Source of the DNA: Chloroflexota bacterium
Lineage (GTDB): Bacteria > Chloroflexota > Anaerolineae > UBA4142
Length of the DNA: 34,551 nucleotides
Reading direction: 5' to 3'
Assembly: GCA_016865935.1 (NCBI GenBank)
Contig: VGOB01000028.1
Span: forward strand, 1-34,551
Shown: positions 22,084-29,904 of the stretch, in pieces
How positions within the stretch are numbered: the stretch's first letter is position 1
Layout: each line of letters starts with the position of its first letter
The notes under the pieces: model-generated
Seen by the model: the letters and a program-made list of their open reading frames with translations, nothing else
Database searches by the model: none
Told to the model about the DNA's origin: nothing
Position numbers and translations under genes: made by a program

Positions 22084-24053
22084 CAGGGAGACTGGGAGAG
22101 GGGGAGACCAGGAGAGAGGGAGAGAGGGAGAAAAAATCTCCCGCGCTCCCCCTCTCCCTCTCTCCCCCTCTGATTTGGATCACACTCGCCCTGACCATCG
22201 TCGTCGCCGCCGCGTTCCGCTTCTACGGACTGGCGTGGGACGGCGGTTATCTGTTTCATCCCGACGAACGTAAAATTTTGCTTGTTGCTGCGGAATTGCG
22301 TTTACCCGCAAATGCCTTTGAATTTTTCTCCACCGACAGTCCACTCAATCCAAAGTTTTTTGCCTACGGTTCCTTTCCAATCTATCTCTTGAAAATTCTC
22401 AGTGTGTTCGCGCCGACGCCTGCGCTCGCGGTTCCCTGGCGCGAAGATTTCGTCGGACTCGCGCTGCTCGGGCGCGCGCTCTCCGCGCTGTTCGATCTCG
22501 GCGCGATCGCGCTGACCTTTCTGCTCGCGCGGCGATTGTACGACGCGACGACTGGGCTGATCGCGTCCGCGTGCATCGCGGTCACGGTTTTACACATTCA
22601 GTTGTCGCATTTCTACGCGGTGGACACGTTGCTCACGCTGCTCGTCGTCGCGACGATGTACTTTGCCGCGCGTTTCGCGCAGGATCGCAAACGCCGCGAC
22701 GCGATCGCGACCGGCATCGCGTTCGGACTCGCGCTCGCGACCAAGGTGACCGCGTTGCCGCTGGTTGTGCCGATTGTCGTTGCGGTAGTAAAGACGAATG
22801 GGAGAGAGGGAGAGTGGGAGAGTGGGAGAAATTCCTCTCCCTCTCTCCCTGTCTCCCTCTCTCCCGCGCTCCCCCTCAGGAATTGGCTGACACAACTCTG
22901 GTCAACCCGTGTTACGCTGGGAGGCATCCTCGCCGTCGCGCTCGCCGCGTTCATCGTCACGCAGCCGTACGCGCTCCTCGATCCGGTGCGCTATTTCGGG
23001 CAGATCGGTACCGAATCGCTCGTCGCGCGCGGTTGGCTCGATTATCCGTACACGCGCCAGTACGCCGATACGCTGCCCTTCGTCTACCCGATTGTTCAAA
23101 GCAGCATCTGGGGAATGGGTTTGCCGCTCGGAATTTTCGCGTGGCTCGGCAGCGCGCTCTTCGCGTGGCGCTGGTGGCGCGAACGCGGACGCGCCCTGAG
23201 CGGAGTCGAAGGGTGGCGCGACGGCTTTATTCTCGCGTGGGCGCTCATCTATTTTCTGATCGTCGGCGCGCAGTACGCGAAATATTTGCGGTACTTGTTG
23301 CCGCTGACGCCGTTTCTGTTTCTAATGGCGGCATCGGCGTTCAAGGTTCAAAGTTCAAGGTTCAAAGTTTCAGGTTTCAGGTTGCAGGTTTCACATTTCG
23401 GGCATCACGCATCACGTTTACTGTCTACGGTCTACGGCCTACTGTTGACCGTCTCGCTCGCCTACGCCTTTGCCTTTACATCACTCTACTCGCGCGAACA
23501 TCCCTGGCTGACTATTTCCAAATGGATCTACGCGAGCGTTCCGCCGAACGCGACGATTGTGATCGAATACTGGGATGATGCGCTGCCCGTGCCGATGCGC
23601 GTCGGCGATGCGACGCGCGAGCCGGGCGAATACACAACAATCACGCTGCCGATGTACGACGACGACAACGCGGCAAAACTGGAAACGATCGTGAACACAC
23701 TGCGCGACGCCGATTGCATCATTCTGGCGACGCAGCGCCTCTCTGCGCCGATCACGCGCCTGTCACAACGCTATCCGATTGCATCGCGCTATTATCGCGC
23801 GCTGTTCGATGGGCAACTCGGCTTTGAACTTGCCGCGTCTGCCGCCAATGGCATCGCGCTCGACGGACTCGTGATCGCGGACGATCGGTTCGACGGACGC
23901 GCGCCGCCGTTCTTCTCCGCGTCCGACGCGCGCGTCTGGAACTGGGGACGCGCCGACGAAAGTTTTACCGTCTACGATCATCCCTTGCCGCTCGTTTTCA
24001 AAAAGACGCGCGCGCTTTCGCGCGACGAACTTCGCGCGCGCTTGTCGCCCTGA
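22080..24053 (+). CDS. Membrane glycosyltransferase (GT39/ArnT-like) with three repeat insertions
   Basis: A 657-residue multi-pass protein resembling dolichyl/polyprenyl-phosphate-sugar dependent glycosyltransferases of the GT39/GT83 type. The first helix (WITLALTIVVAAAFRFYGLA) is followed by the acidic loop FHPDERK, then repeated helices to about residue 490 and a soluble C-terminal domain. It likely transfers a sugar from a lipid carrier to an envelope acceptor, by inference. Three segments are repeat-encoded: residues 2-31 (GGGAGA word), 241-267 (same word), and 421-458 (GTTCAAGG and CTGTCTACGG words). All are in frame and lie outside helices or in loops. The ATG overlaps the crotonase stop (ATGA). 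Confidence 0.78.
   Translation: MTGRLGEGETRREGEREKKSPALPLSLSPPLIWITLALTIVVAAAFRFYGLAWDGGYLFHPDERKILLVAAELRLPANAFEFFSTDSPLNPKFFAYGSFPIYLLKILSVFAPTPALAVPWREDFVGLALLGRALSALFDLGAIALTFLLARRLYDATTGLIASACIAVTVLHIQLSHFYAVDTLLTLLVVATMYFAARFAQDRKRRDAIATGIAFGLALATKVTALPLVVPIVVAVVKTNGREGEWESGRNSSPSLPVSLSPALPLRNWLTQLWSTRVTLGGILAVALAAFIVTQPYALLDPVRYFGQIGTESLVARGWLDYPYTRQYADTLPFVYPIVQSSIWGMGLPLGIFAWLGSALFAWRWWRERGRALSGVEGWRDGFILAWALIYFLIVGAQYAKYLRYLLPLTPFLFLMAASAFKVQSSRFKVSGFRLQVSHFGHHASRLLSTVYGLLLTVSLAYAFAFTSLYSREHPWLTISKWIYASVPPNATIVIEYWDDALPVPMRVGDATREPGEYTTITLPMYDDDNAAKLETIVNTLRDADCIILATQRLSAPITRLSQRYPIASRYYRALFDGQLGFELAASAANGIALDGLVIADDRFDGRAPPFFSASDARVWNWGRADESFTVYDHPLPLVFKKTRALSRDELRARLSP
22085..22171. 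repeat. Word repeat (GGGAGAGA) encoding a protein N-terminus
   Basis: GGGAGACTGGGAGAGGGGGA words, then CTCCCCCTCTCCCTCTCTCC. Read in frame it gives a Glu/Arg/Gly-rich then Leu/Ser/Pro-rich peptide (EGETRREGERE; LPLSLSP) directly before the first membrane helix. Confidence 0.9.
22800..22878. repeat. Word repeat (GGGAGAGA) inside glycosyltransferase
   Basis: GGGAGAGAGGGAGAGTGGGA words and the complement CTCTCCCTCTCTCCCTGTCT. In frame it gives GREGEWESGRN and SLPVSLSPALPL. Closely related to the copy at 22085-22171. Confidence 0.9.
23340..23452. repeat. Composite word repeats inside glycosyltransferase
   Basis: GTTCAAGG words (23340-23370), TTTCAGGTTTCAGGTTGCAG words, GCATCACGCATCACG, then CTGTCTACGGTCTACGGCCT and GTTGACCGTC words, several word types in a row. 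The peptide is FKVQSSRFKVSGFRLQV followed by HHASRLLSTVYGLL. It lies in a loop between helices. Confidence 0.85.
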
Positions 24054-24092
24054 TCAAGGTTCAAAGTTCGAGGTTCAAAATTCACGCATCAC
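24054..24092. repeat. Word repeat (GTTCAAAGTTCGAGG)
   Basis: TCAAGGTTCAAAGTTCGAGG words and CACGCATCACG immediately after the glycosyltransferase stop, without a clear complementary arm. The Shine-Dalgarno sequence of the next gene (GGAG) follows. Confidence 0.8.
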
Positions 24093-24101
24093 GGAGCTAA
24101 C

Positions 24102-24773
24102 TTGAAACTCTCCATCCTCATTCCCGTTTACAACGAACGCGCGACGATCCTGGAAATCATCCCGCGCGTCCAAGCCGTGCCGTACGAAAAAGAGATCATC
24201 GCGGTTGACGACGGCTCGACCGACGGCACGCGCGAATTGCTCGCGCGCGCGCCAAATGTCACCGCGCTGTACCACGATCGCAATCGCGGCAAAGGCGCGG
24301 CGATTGTGACCGCGCTCGCGCGCGCGACCGGCGACATCATCGTCATTCAAGACGCGGACTTGGAGTACGATCCGCGCGATTACGTGCAACTCATTCAGCC
24401 GATCATCGAAGGGCGCGCCAAAGTGGTGTACGGCTCGCGCTTTCTCGGTCCCCGGATGGCGATGTTCTTTTGGCACATGGTCGCGAACAAGGCGCTGACA
24501 CTGATGACGAACATTTTGTACGACGCGATCTTGAGCGATATGGAAACCGGCTACAAAGCGTTTCGCGCTGACGTCATCAAAGGAATGCGGCTCCGTTCGC
24601 ATCGTTTCGATTTCGAGCCGGAGGTGACGGCAAAAGTGCTCAAGCGCGGCATTCGCATTTTCGAAGTGCCGATTTCGTATTATGGGCGCGAGTACAGCGA
24701 AGGCAAAAAGATCGGAATGAAAGACGGCTTTGTCGCGATCTGGACGCTGTTGAAATATCGGTTTGTGGATTAA
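24102..24773 (+). CDS. GT2 glycosyltransferase (polyprenyl-phosphate mannose synthase-like)
   Basis: A 223-residue family 2 glycosyltransferase of the DPM1-like group, which loads a sugar from a nucleotide donor onto polyprenyl phosphate. It starts KLSILIPVYNERATILEIIP, with DDGSTDGT near residue 37 and the catalytic DADLEYDP near residue 86. Then come VVYGSRFLG and a DMETGYKAFR segment typical of the group. No C-terminal membrane helices are present, so it is a soluble or peripheral form. TTG 24102 follows GGAG at 6 nt. It probably supplies the lipid-linked donor for the flanking membrane glycosyltransferases. Confidence 0.9.
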   Translation: MKLSILIPVYNERATILEIIPRVQAVPYEKEIIAVDDGSTDGTRELLARAPNVTALYHDRNRGKGAAIVTALARATGDIIVIQDADLEYDPRDYVQLIQPIIEGRAKVVYGSRFLGPRMAMFFWHMVANKALTLMTNILYDAILSDMETGYKAFRADVIKGMRLRSHRFDFEPEVTAKVLKRGIRIFEVPISYYGREYSEGKKIGMKDGFVAIWTLLKYRFVD

Positions 24774-24782
24774 CTCTGGCTG

Positions 24783-24864
24783 TGTCATTGCGAGGCGCGT
24801 CTTTTGCGCCGAAGCAATCCCCAAATCGCAAAATGGAGATTGCTTCGCTTCGCTCGCAATGACA
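24783..24864. repeat. TGTCATTGCGAG palindromic element, intergenic
   Basis: 82-bp element with full TGTCATTGCGAG / CTCGCAATGACA ends and inner arms GAAGCAATCCCCA / TGGAGATTGCTTC. It occupies most of the gap between two glycosyltransferase genes and leaves a frame open into the downstream gene. Confidence 0.9.
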
Positions 24865-24881
24865 CCCGCCACTCTACGCCA

Positions 24882-26954
24882 ATGCTCACCCAATATTTTG
24901 CCGCGCTAACCTTCCGCGACGACGAACGCGCGCTGACGCGCGTTCAAATCATCGCGACGCTCGCGCTGCATTTTGCCGGGCTGCTTGCCGCCGCGTACTT
25001 GATCCAAATTCCACTTTGGATCGCGCCACTCGCGCTGCTGCTCTTGTCCATCGCTCCGGCGATTCTTTACCGAGCGCGTGGTACGTTCGCCGCGCAAACG
25101 CTCGCGCCGCTTTTTTTTCTGTACGCGATGATCGCCGCGCGCTTTGTGTTCATTCGCGTTTTCGGCGGCGACGTGCCCGGCTATTTTGATTACAACGCGC
25201 CCGATCTGCGCGCAACCTTGTTTCGCTTGGAGCCGTGGATCGTGTGCGCGCTCGTCTACACGCTGGCGATCCAGGTTCGCGTTTTCGCTCTGTCATTGCG
25301 AGGAGCGATCTTTGCGACGAAGCAATCTCCTAACAGCGAATTGGGGATTGCTTCGCGGAAAAACGCTCGCAATGACATCATCCTACTCGCGTTGACTCTC
25401 GCCATTTTCGTTTGGGCAGGCGCGCTGTACATCGGACATCGCGCGCACGGCGTGACCGGGACCGATCCGTACGCATACACGCAAATGGGCGTTGACCTCG
25501 CGCGGCGCGGCACGCCGTTGCATCGCTTTCCACTTTTCGAAAGCGTCGCGCCGCTCAACATTGCTTGGTCGCCGATCGTGCATCTGGGTTATCACATTCC
25601 AATCAATCCAAACGGCGACGCGCCGACCGTTTGGCCCACCGGCGGTTCGTTCGCATTTGCCATCGCGTATCGTTTGGCGGGCGAACCCGGATTGTATCTC
25701 GTCAATCCCGTAATGAGTTTGCTTTTGCTCGTCGCAACCGGCTGGCTCGCGTGGGAATTGTTTCACGATTCCAAGGATCGAACGTGGATCGCCGCGCTCA
25801 GCATCGCGATTCTCGCCACATCGCACACGCTTTTCGATTGGGCGACTGTGCCGATGGTGGACGCGCAAGCCGCGCTCTTCTCCGTCCTGACGGTTGGTTT
25901 GGCGTTGCGCTTTGCGCGCGAGCCGCGACTCGTCTTTGCAACGATGTGTGGTCTCGCACTCGGCGCGGCATATTTTGTGCGACACACGCAGTTGCTCATC
26001 GTCCCGGCGATCTGCGTTTTGCTTTGGACGAACCGCGCGCCGCGCGGGTTGCGCGTGCGCGCGCTCGTCGTCGCGGGACTCGCGGCGCTTTTGGTTGCGC
26101 TGCCCGATCTGTGGTATCATCACGTTATCTTTGGCAGTTGGCTCACGCCGGAATCGCGCGAGTTGGATTTATTTTCGATTGCGTCACTTGCTGAAACAGT
26201 GAGTGCGTTCAACGCCGGCTTGTTTGCCGCGCGCGAATTCGGCTGGCTGTTGCCATTCCTGTTCTATGGCGCGTATCGTCTGGCGCGCGCCCGGCGCGTA
26301 GAATTCATCGCGCTCGCGCTGTGGGCGTTCGTTCTGATCGGATTTCACTTGCTGTATCCTGCGTTGCGCTTGCGCGATCTTCTGCCGGAATTTCCGCCGC
26401 TCGTGATCGTCGCGGCATACGGCGTCGTCGCGTTTGTGCGCGCGTTGTTCGTAGTAGGCGATTTATCGCCAGTCCCTGGCGCTCAAGCGCGCACCACGAA
26501 CGCCAAGAATCTCGTCGCCGCGACTGGTTTCATCGCGACGTTGTTCTTGCTTTTGATCCGCGTCTGGAACGTCTTGCCGATTCCGTTCGGCGCGCCGCAG
26601 AATTCGTACGGCTATCTGACTGCCGCGCAGCGCGCCGCGTTCGATCAGATTGCCGCGCTCACGCCGCCGAACGCGGTGATCGGCGCGACGATGAATGACG
26701 GCGCGATCGATCTGTACGCGCGCCGCGCGACGTTTCGCCCGGGCGAGTGGAGCTCGGCGGAACGCGCGATCTTTGTGGACGCGATGTTGCGCGCCCATCG
26801 CCGCGTGTTTCTGCTGGACGACGGCGCGGAGACAAGCGACACGCGACGCACTCTCGCGGCGCGCTATGCGCTCAAACAAATCCTAGTCCTCGATGTGCCG
26901 GTGTTCAGCAGGGTAGATGGAACGCCCGGCGCGTTGTGGGAGGTAGTTGAATAG
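24882..26954 (+). CDS. Multi-pass membrane glycosyltransferase-like protein with repeat insertions
   Basis: A 690-residue integral membrane protein with about 12 hydrophobic helices and a short soluble C-terminal domain, like ArnT/PMT-type lipid-carrier glycosyltransferases. The periplasmic acidic first loop is less clear than in its neighbour, so the assignment is by overall architecture and context. I chose ATG 24882 (MLTQYFAALTFRDDERALTR); the upstream frame is repeat-derived (MRRSNPQIAKWRLLR). Residues 137-166 come from a TGTCATTGCGAG element, and residues 523-541 from a CGTAGT palindrome, both in frame between helices. No good Shine-Dalgarno is visible. The der gene follows after a word repeat. 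Confidence 0.7.
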   Translation: MLTQYFAALTFRDDERALTRVQIIATLALHFAGLLAAAYLIQIPLWIAPLALLLLSIAPAILYRARGTFAAQTLAPLFFLYAMIAARFVFIRVFGGDVPGYFDYNAPDLRATLFRLEPWIVCALVYTLAIQVRVFALSLRGAIFATKQSPNSELGIASRKNARNDIILLALTLAIFVWAGALYIGHRAHGVTGTDPYAYTQMGVDLARRGTPLHRFPLFESVAPLNIAWSPIVHLGYHIPINPNGDAPTVWPTGGSFAFAIAYRLAGEPGLYLVNPVMSLLLLVATGWLAWELFHDSKDRTWIAALSIAILATSHTLFDWATVPMVDAQAALFSVLTVGLALRFAREPRLVFATMCGLALGAAYFVRHTQLLIVPAICVLLWTNRAPRGLRVRALVVAGLAALLVALPDLWYHHVIFGSWLTPESRELDLFSIASLAETVSAFNAGLFAAREFGWLLPFLFYGAYRLARARRVEFIALALWAFVLIGFHLLYPALRLRDLLPEFPPLVIVAAYGVVAFVRALFVVGDLSPVPGAQARTTNAKNLVAATGFIATLFLLLIRVWNVLPIPFGAPQNSYGYLTAAQRAAFDQIAALTPPNAVIGATMNDGAIDLYARRATFRPGEWSSAERAIFVDAMLRAHRRVFLLDDGAETSDTRRTLAARYALKQILVLDVPVFSRVDGTPGALWEVVE
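25291..25377. repeat. TGTCATTGCGAG palindromic element inside membrane protein gene
   Basis: 87 bp (29 codons) with TGTCATTGCGAG and CTCGCAATGACA ends. In-frame peptide: ATKQSPNSELGIASRKNA. The reading frame relative to the element is the same as in uppP, the dmpA-like gene and miaB. Confidence 0.92.
26447..26501. repeat. CGTAGT palindromic element inside membrane protein gene
   Basis: Ends GTTCGTAGTA and ACCACGAAC with inner dyads GGCGATTTATCGCC and GCGCTCAAGCGC. In-frame peptide VVGDLSPVPGAQARTT, placed between two membrane helices. It belongs to the same family as 6462-6517. Confidence 0.8.
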
Positions 26955-27049
26955 TTGCGTAGTTGGATAGTTACATTGTCAGACGCTCAAGCTAACATTC
27001 TTTTGACGAATCCAAACTATCAAACCATGAAACTATCAAACGAATAAAC
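26943..27049. repeat. Word repeat (TAGTTGAATAGTTGCG / AACTATCAAACC)
   Basis: GTAGTTGAATAGTTGCGTAG words, a centre of unrelated sequence, then CCAAACTATCAAACCATGAA words. Same word family as 3876-3984. It provides the TAG stop of the membrane protein gene and abuts the der start codon. Confidence 0.85.
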
Positions 27050-27050
27050 T

Positions 27051-28391
27051 ATGTCGAAACCAATCGTCGCCATCGTCGGACGCCCGAACGTGGGCAAGTC
27101 CACGCTGTTCAATCGTTTGATCGAAGAACGCCTTGCGATCGTTTCCGACACCGCCGGGACGACGCGCGATCGTTTGTACGGCGAGGTCGAATTTGCCGGA
27201 CGCGAATTCATCGTCGTGGACACCGGTGGACTCGCGCTGGATGATCGCGCCGATTTGCCCGGCACGCCCGCCGCGATGCTCGCGGGCGTGCGCGCGCAAG
27301 CGCAAATCGCGATGGACGAAGCGGACGCGATCGTCTTTATCGCCGATACCGAACAAGGCGCGACGCCCAACGATTTTGAGATTGCCAAAGTTTTGCGGCA
27401 GACCGACAAGCCGGTCTACCTCGTCGTCAACAAAGCCGATAACGAAACGCGCGCGCAAGACGCGGTCGAATTTTTCAAACTGGGTCTCGGCGCTCCGATT
27501 CCAATTTCCGCGCTGCACGGCGTTGGCGTCGGCGATCTGCTCGATCAGATCATCGCGCATCTGCCGCCCGAAACAGCGGCTGTCCCAAGCGAGAATCCGC
27601 ATCTCGCGATTGTCGGTCGCCCGAACGTCGGCAAGTCGTCGCTGCTCAACGCGATTCTCGGCGAAGAGCGCGCGATGGTGAGCGATATTCCCGGCACGAC
27701 GCGCGACGCGCTCGACACGGAATTGATCTGGGAAAATGAGAAAATCGTTTTGATTGACACGGCGGGGTTGCGCAAGCGCGGTCACATCGAGCCGGGAATC
27801 GAAAAATACAGCACGCTGCGCGCGTTGCGCGCGATTCAACGCGCCGATGTCGCGCTCCTCGTGATTGACGCGGACGCGGGCGTGCTCGCGCAAGACCAGC
27901 ACGTCGCGAGTTACATTCTCGCCGAAGGCAAGGGTGTGGTGATCGTCGTCAACAAGTGGGACTTGATCGAAAAAGATGAACATACATTGGACGAGTTCAC
28001 GCAGCGCGTTCGCGCGCAACTCGATTTCATCGCGTACGCGCCGGTCGTGTTCGTCTCGGCGAAAACGCATCAACGCGTGCGCCAGGTGATCGAGCGCGCG
28101 CTCAGCGTGCGCGACGCGTTTCGCTTGCGCGTGCAAACTTCGGAACTGAACGAGTTGCTGCGCGAGGCGACGCGCAAACACGCGCCCGCCTCCAAAGGCA
28201 AGCGCGTGCTGAAATTTCTGTACGCGACCCAGGTGGAAGGCGCGCCGCCGACGTTCGTCTTTTTCGTCAACGACAAGCGCTTGGTGCATTTCACGTACGA
28301 ACGCTTTTTGGAAAATCAAATTCGCGCGCGCTGGGGCTTTGAAGGCGCGCCGTTGAGAATGATTTTTCGGAATCGGCGCGACGAGAAGTGA
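27051..28391 (+). CDS. der: Ribosome assembly GTPase Der (EngA)
   Basis: A 446-residue protein with two tandem GTPase domains and a C-terminal KH-like domain, required for 50S ribosomal subunit maturation. Domain 1: [12 protein letters not shown] near residue 10, [14 protein letters not shown]. Domain 2: [12 protein letters not shown] near residue 188, [18 protein letters not shown]. The C-terminal part contains [20 protein letters not shown] and ends in the family tail [17 protein letters not shown] 27051 sits directly after a word repeat with no visible Shine-Dalgarno sequence. The stop is inside the stem base of a shared terminator. Confidence 0.97.
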   Translation: MSKPIVAIVGRPNVGKSTLFNRLIEERLAIVSDTAGTTRDRLYGEVEFAGREFIVVDTGGLALDDRADLPGTPAAMLAGVRAQAQIAMDEADAIVFIADTEQGATPNDFEIAKVLRQTDKPVYLVVNKADNETRAQDAVEFFKLGLGAPIPISALHGVGVGDLLDQIIAHLPPETAAVPSENPHLAIVGRPNVGKSSLLNAILGEERAMVSDIPGTTRDALDTELIWENEKIVLIDTAGLRKRGHIEPGIEKYSTLRALRAIQRADVALLVIDADAGVLAQDQHVASYILAEGKGVVIVVNKWDLIEKDEHTLDEFTQRVRAQLDFIAYAPVVFVSAKTHQRVRQVIERALSVRDAFRLRVQTSELNELLREATRKHAPASKGKRVLKFLYATQVEGAPPTFVFFVNDKRLVHFTYERFLENQIRARWGFEGAPLRMIFRNRRDEK

Positions 28392-28429
28392 AAGACCTGG
28401 AAGGTTTCCAAAACCTTCCAGGTCTTTTT
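28391..28429. terminator. Bidirectional terminator between der and miaB
   Basis: Near-perfect stem AAAGACCTGGAAGGTT / AACCTTCCAGGTCTTT with a 5-nt loop, T-run on the plus side and the complementary A-run on the left. It serves both convergent genes. Confidence 0.92.
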
Positions 28430-28431
28430 CA

Positions 28432-29898
28432 TTATTCCACTTTTCCAATCATTGACCACGGACCCGTCCACTCGATTTTCACGCGCGCGAGTTTGCCTTT
28501 CCACTGGCGCGTCGCATCCTCGAAGAAAACGAGTTTGTTGTTGCGCGTGCGTCCCTTCCACCGATTCTTTGTTTTCTCTTCGACAAGTACTTCGATGGTC
28601 TGTCCCAGGAATCGCGCGTTGATCTTGGCGACGATTTCCGCTTGCAGATCGTCAATCGCTTTGCGACGACGCTCTTTCTCGTCGGGCGGTACGTTGTCGT
28701 CCCAGCGCGCGGCGACGGTGTTCGGGCGCGGCGAAAACATCGCGATGTGCGCGACGTCGAGTTCGAGTTCCTTGAGCAAATCGTACGTCGCGCGGAATTG
28801 CGCGTCCGTCTCGCCCGGCATTCCGACGATGATGTCGGTCGCGATGCCGACGTTCGGTACGCGCGCGCGAATTTTCGCGATCAGCGCGCGATAATCGGCA
28901 ACGGTGTAGCCGCGCTTCATTTTCGCCAGCATCGCGTCGTCGCCCGATTGCACCGGCACTTCGATATGCTCGCACACTTTGGGCAGCGCGGCAATCGCGT
29001 CGAGCAACGCGTCGGTCAGGTACAACGGATGCGACGTGAGAAAACGAATGCGTGTCAGTCCTTCAACATCATTGAGTACGCGCAGAAGATCGGGCAAGCG
29101 CGGATCGTCGCCCACGTCGTAGCCATAACGATCGACGATTTGTCCGAGCAACGTAATTTCCTTGACGCCCTGCTTGACGAGCGCGCGCACCTCGGCGGCA
29201 ATTTCGCCAATCGAGCGCGAGCGTTCGCGCCCGCGCCGGTACGGAATGATGCAAAACGTGCAAACGTGATTGCAGCCGTAGATGATCGGGATGTGCGCGC
29301 TGACGAGGTTGCCGCGCTCGTGGACAGGCAAAACCAGGTCGGCGTCTTGCAACTCATAGCGCGTTTCCGTTTCGCGTTGTTCGATTTCCAAGTCCTCTGT
29401 CTGTGTCATTGCGAGGAGCGATCCTGAGCGGAGCGAAGCGGAGTCGAAGGATTGCGACGAAGCAATCTCCAATTCGCGGATCGGGGATTGCTTCGCCGCT
29501 TCCTTCGACTCCGCTGCACTCCGCTCAGGACGGCTCGCAATGACACTGCCGCGCGCGCGCAACAATTCCACAAGGCGCGTCGGATCGGACGGTGGAAGAA
29601 AAACGTCCACGAATGGAAAACGCTTTTGCAGCGGCGACGCGTCGCGCACGCCGACGAGGCAGCCCATCAGACCCAGGACGAGATCAGGGCGCGCGGCTTT
29701 TAGCGGCTTGAGCGACATCAAGCGCGAGTACGCTTTGTCCTCCGCGCTCTGTCGCACGACGCACGTATTCAGCACGATCACGTCGGCGGATTCCGCATCA
29801 CGCGTCGCGCGATAGCCGAGTTTCTCCAACTCGGACGCGACGCGCCGGGAATCCGCGTCATTCATTTGGCAACCTTCAGTCCAGATGTGGTACTTCAT
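28432..29898 (-). CDS. miaB: tRNA methylthiotransferase MiaB
   Basis: A 488-residue radical-SAM enzyme that adds the 2-methylthio group to i6A37 of tRNAs. The N-terminal UPF0004 domain starts YHIWTEGCQMNDADSRR with its cluster cysteines. The radical-SAM cluster CNHVCTFC is near residues 209-216, followed by IPYRRGRERSR. A C-terminal TRAM domain (FLGQTIEVLVEEK...) is present. The TEGCQMN start is typical of MiaB rather than MtaB. It is some 40 residues longer than usual: an element at 29404-29545 encodes residues 118-165, between the N-terminal and radical-SAM domains. It is last in the uvrA-methyltransferase-miaB run. Confidence 0.94.
   Translation of the reverse strand: MKYHIWTEGCQMNDADSRRVASELEKLGYRATRDAESADVIVLNTCVVRQSAEDKAYSRLMSLKPLKAARPDLVLGLMGCLVGVRDASPLQKRFPFVDVFLPPSDPTRLVELLRARGSVIASRPERSAAESKEAAKQSPIRELEIASSQSFDSASLRSGSLLAMTQTEDLEIEQRETETRYELQDADLVLPVHERGNLVSAHIPIIYGCNHVCTFCIIPYRRGRERSRSIGEIAAEVRALVKQGVKEITLLGQIVDRYGYDVGDDPRLPDLLRVLNDVEGLTRIRFLTSHPLYLTDALLDAIAALPKVCEHIEVPVQSGDDAMLAKMKRGYTVADYRALIAKIRARVPNVGIATDIIVGMPGETDAQFRATYDLLKELELDVAHIAMFSPRPNTVAARWDDNVPPDEKERRRKAIDDLQAEIVAKINARFLGQTIEVLVEEKTKNRWKGRTRNNKLVFFEDATRQWKGKLARVKIEWTGPWSMIGKVE
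29404..29545. repeat. TGTCATTGCGAG palindromic element inside miaB, composite
   Basis: 142 bp, the longest copy. The outer ends are intact and the inner arms are GAAGCAATCTCC / GGGGATTGCTTCG. Between them is a second palindrome pair, TCCTGAGCGGAGCGAAGCGG and CCTTCGACTCCGCTGCACTC-type. In-frame peptide core: EAAKQSPIRELEIASSQ, then a Ser/Leu-rich segment. Confidence 0.92.
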
Positions 29899-29904
29899 CG
29901 CTTG

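Noticed and set aside
22085-22878. Considered a sequencing or assembly artefact for the GGGAGA tracts
   Set aside because: The same mirrored design occurs with many different words throughout the window and the reading frames are kept, which errors would not do; long reads would still be useful.
27036-28448. A 470-codon minus-strand frame opposite der
   Set aside because: Shadow frame created by CGCG-rich codon use; der is certain from its GTPase motifs.
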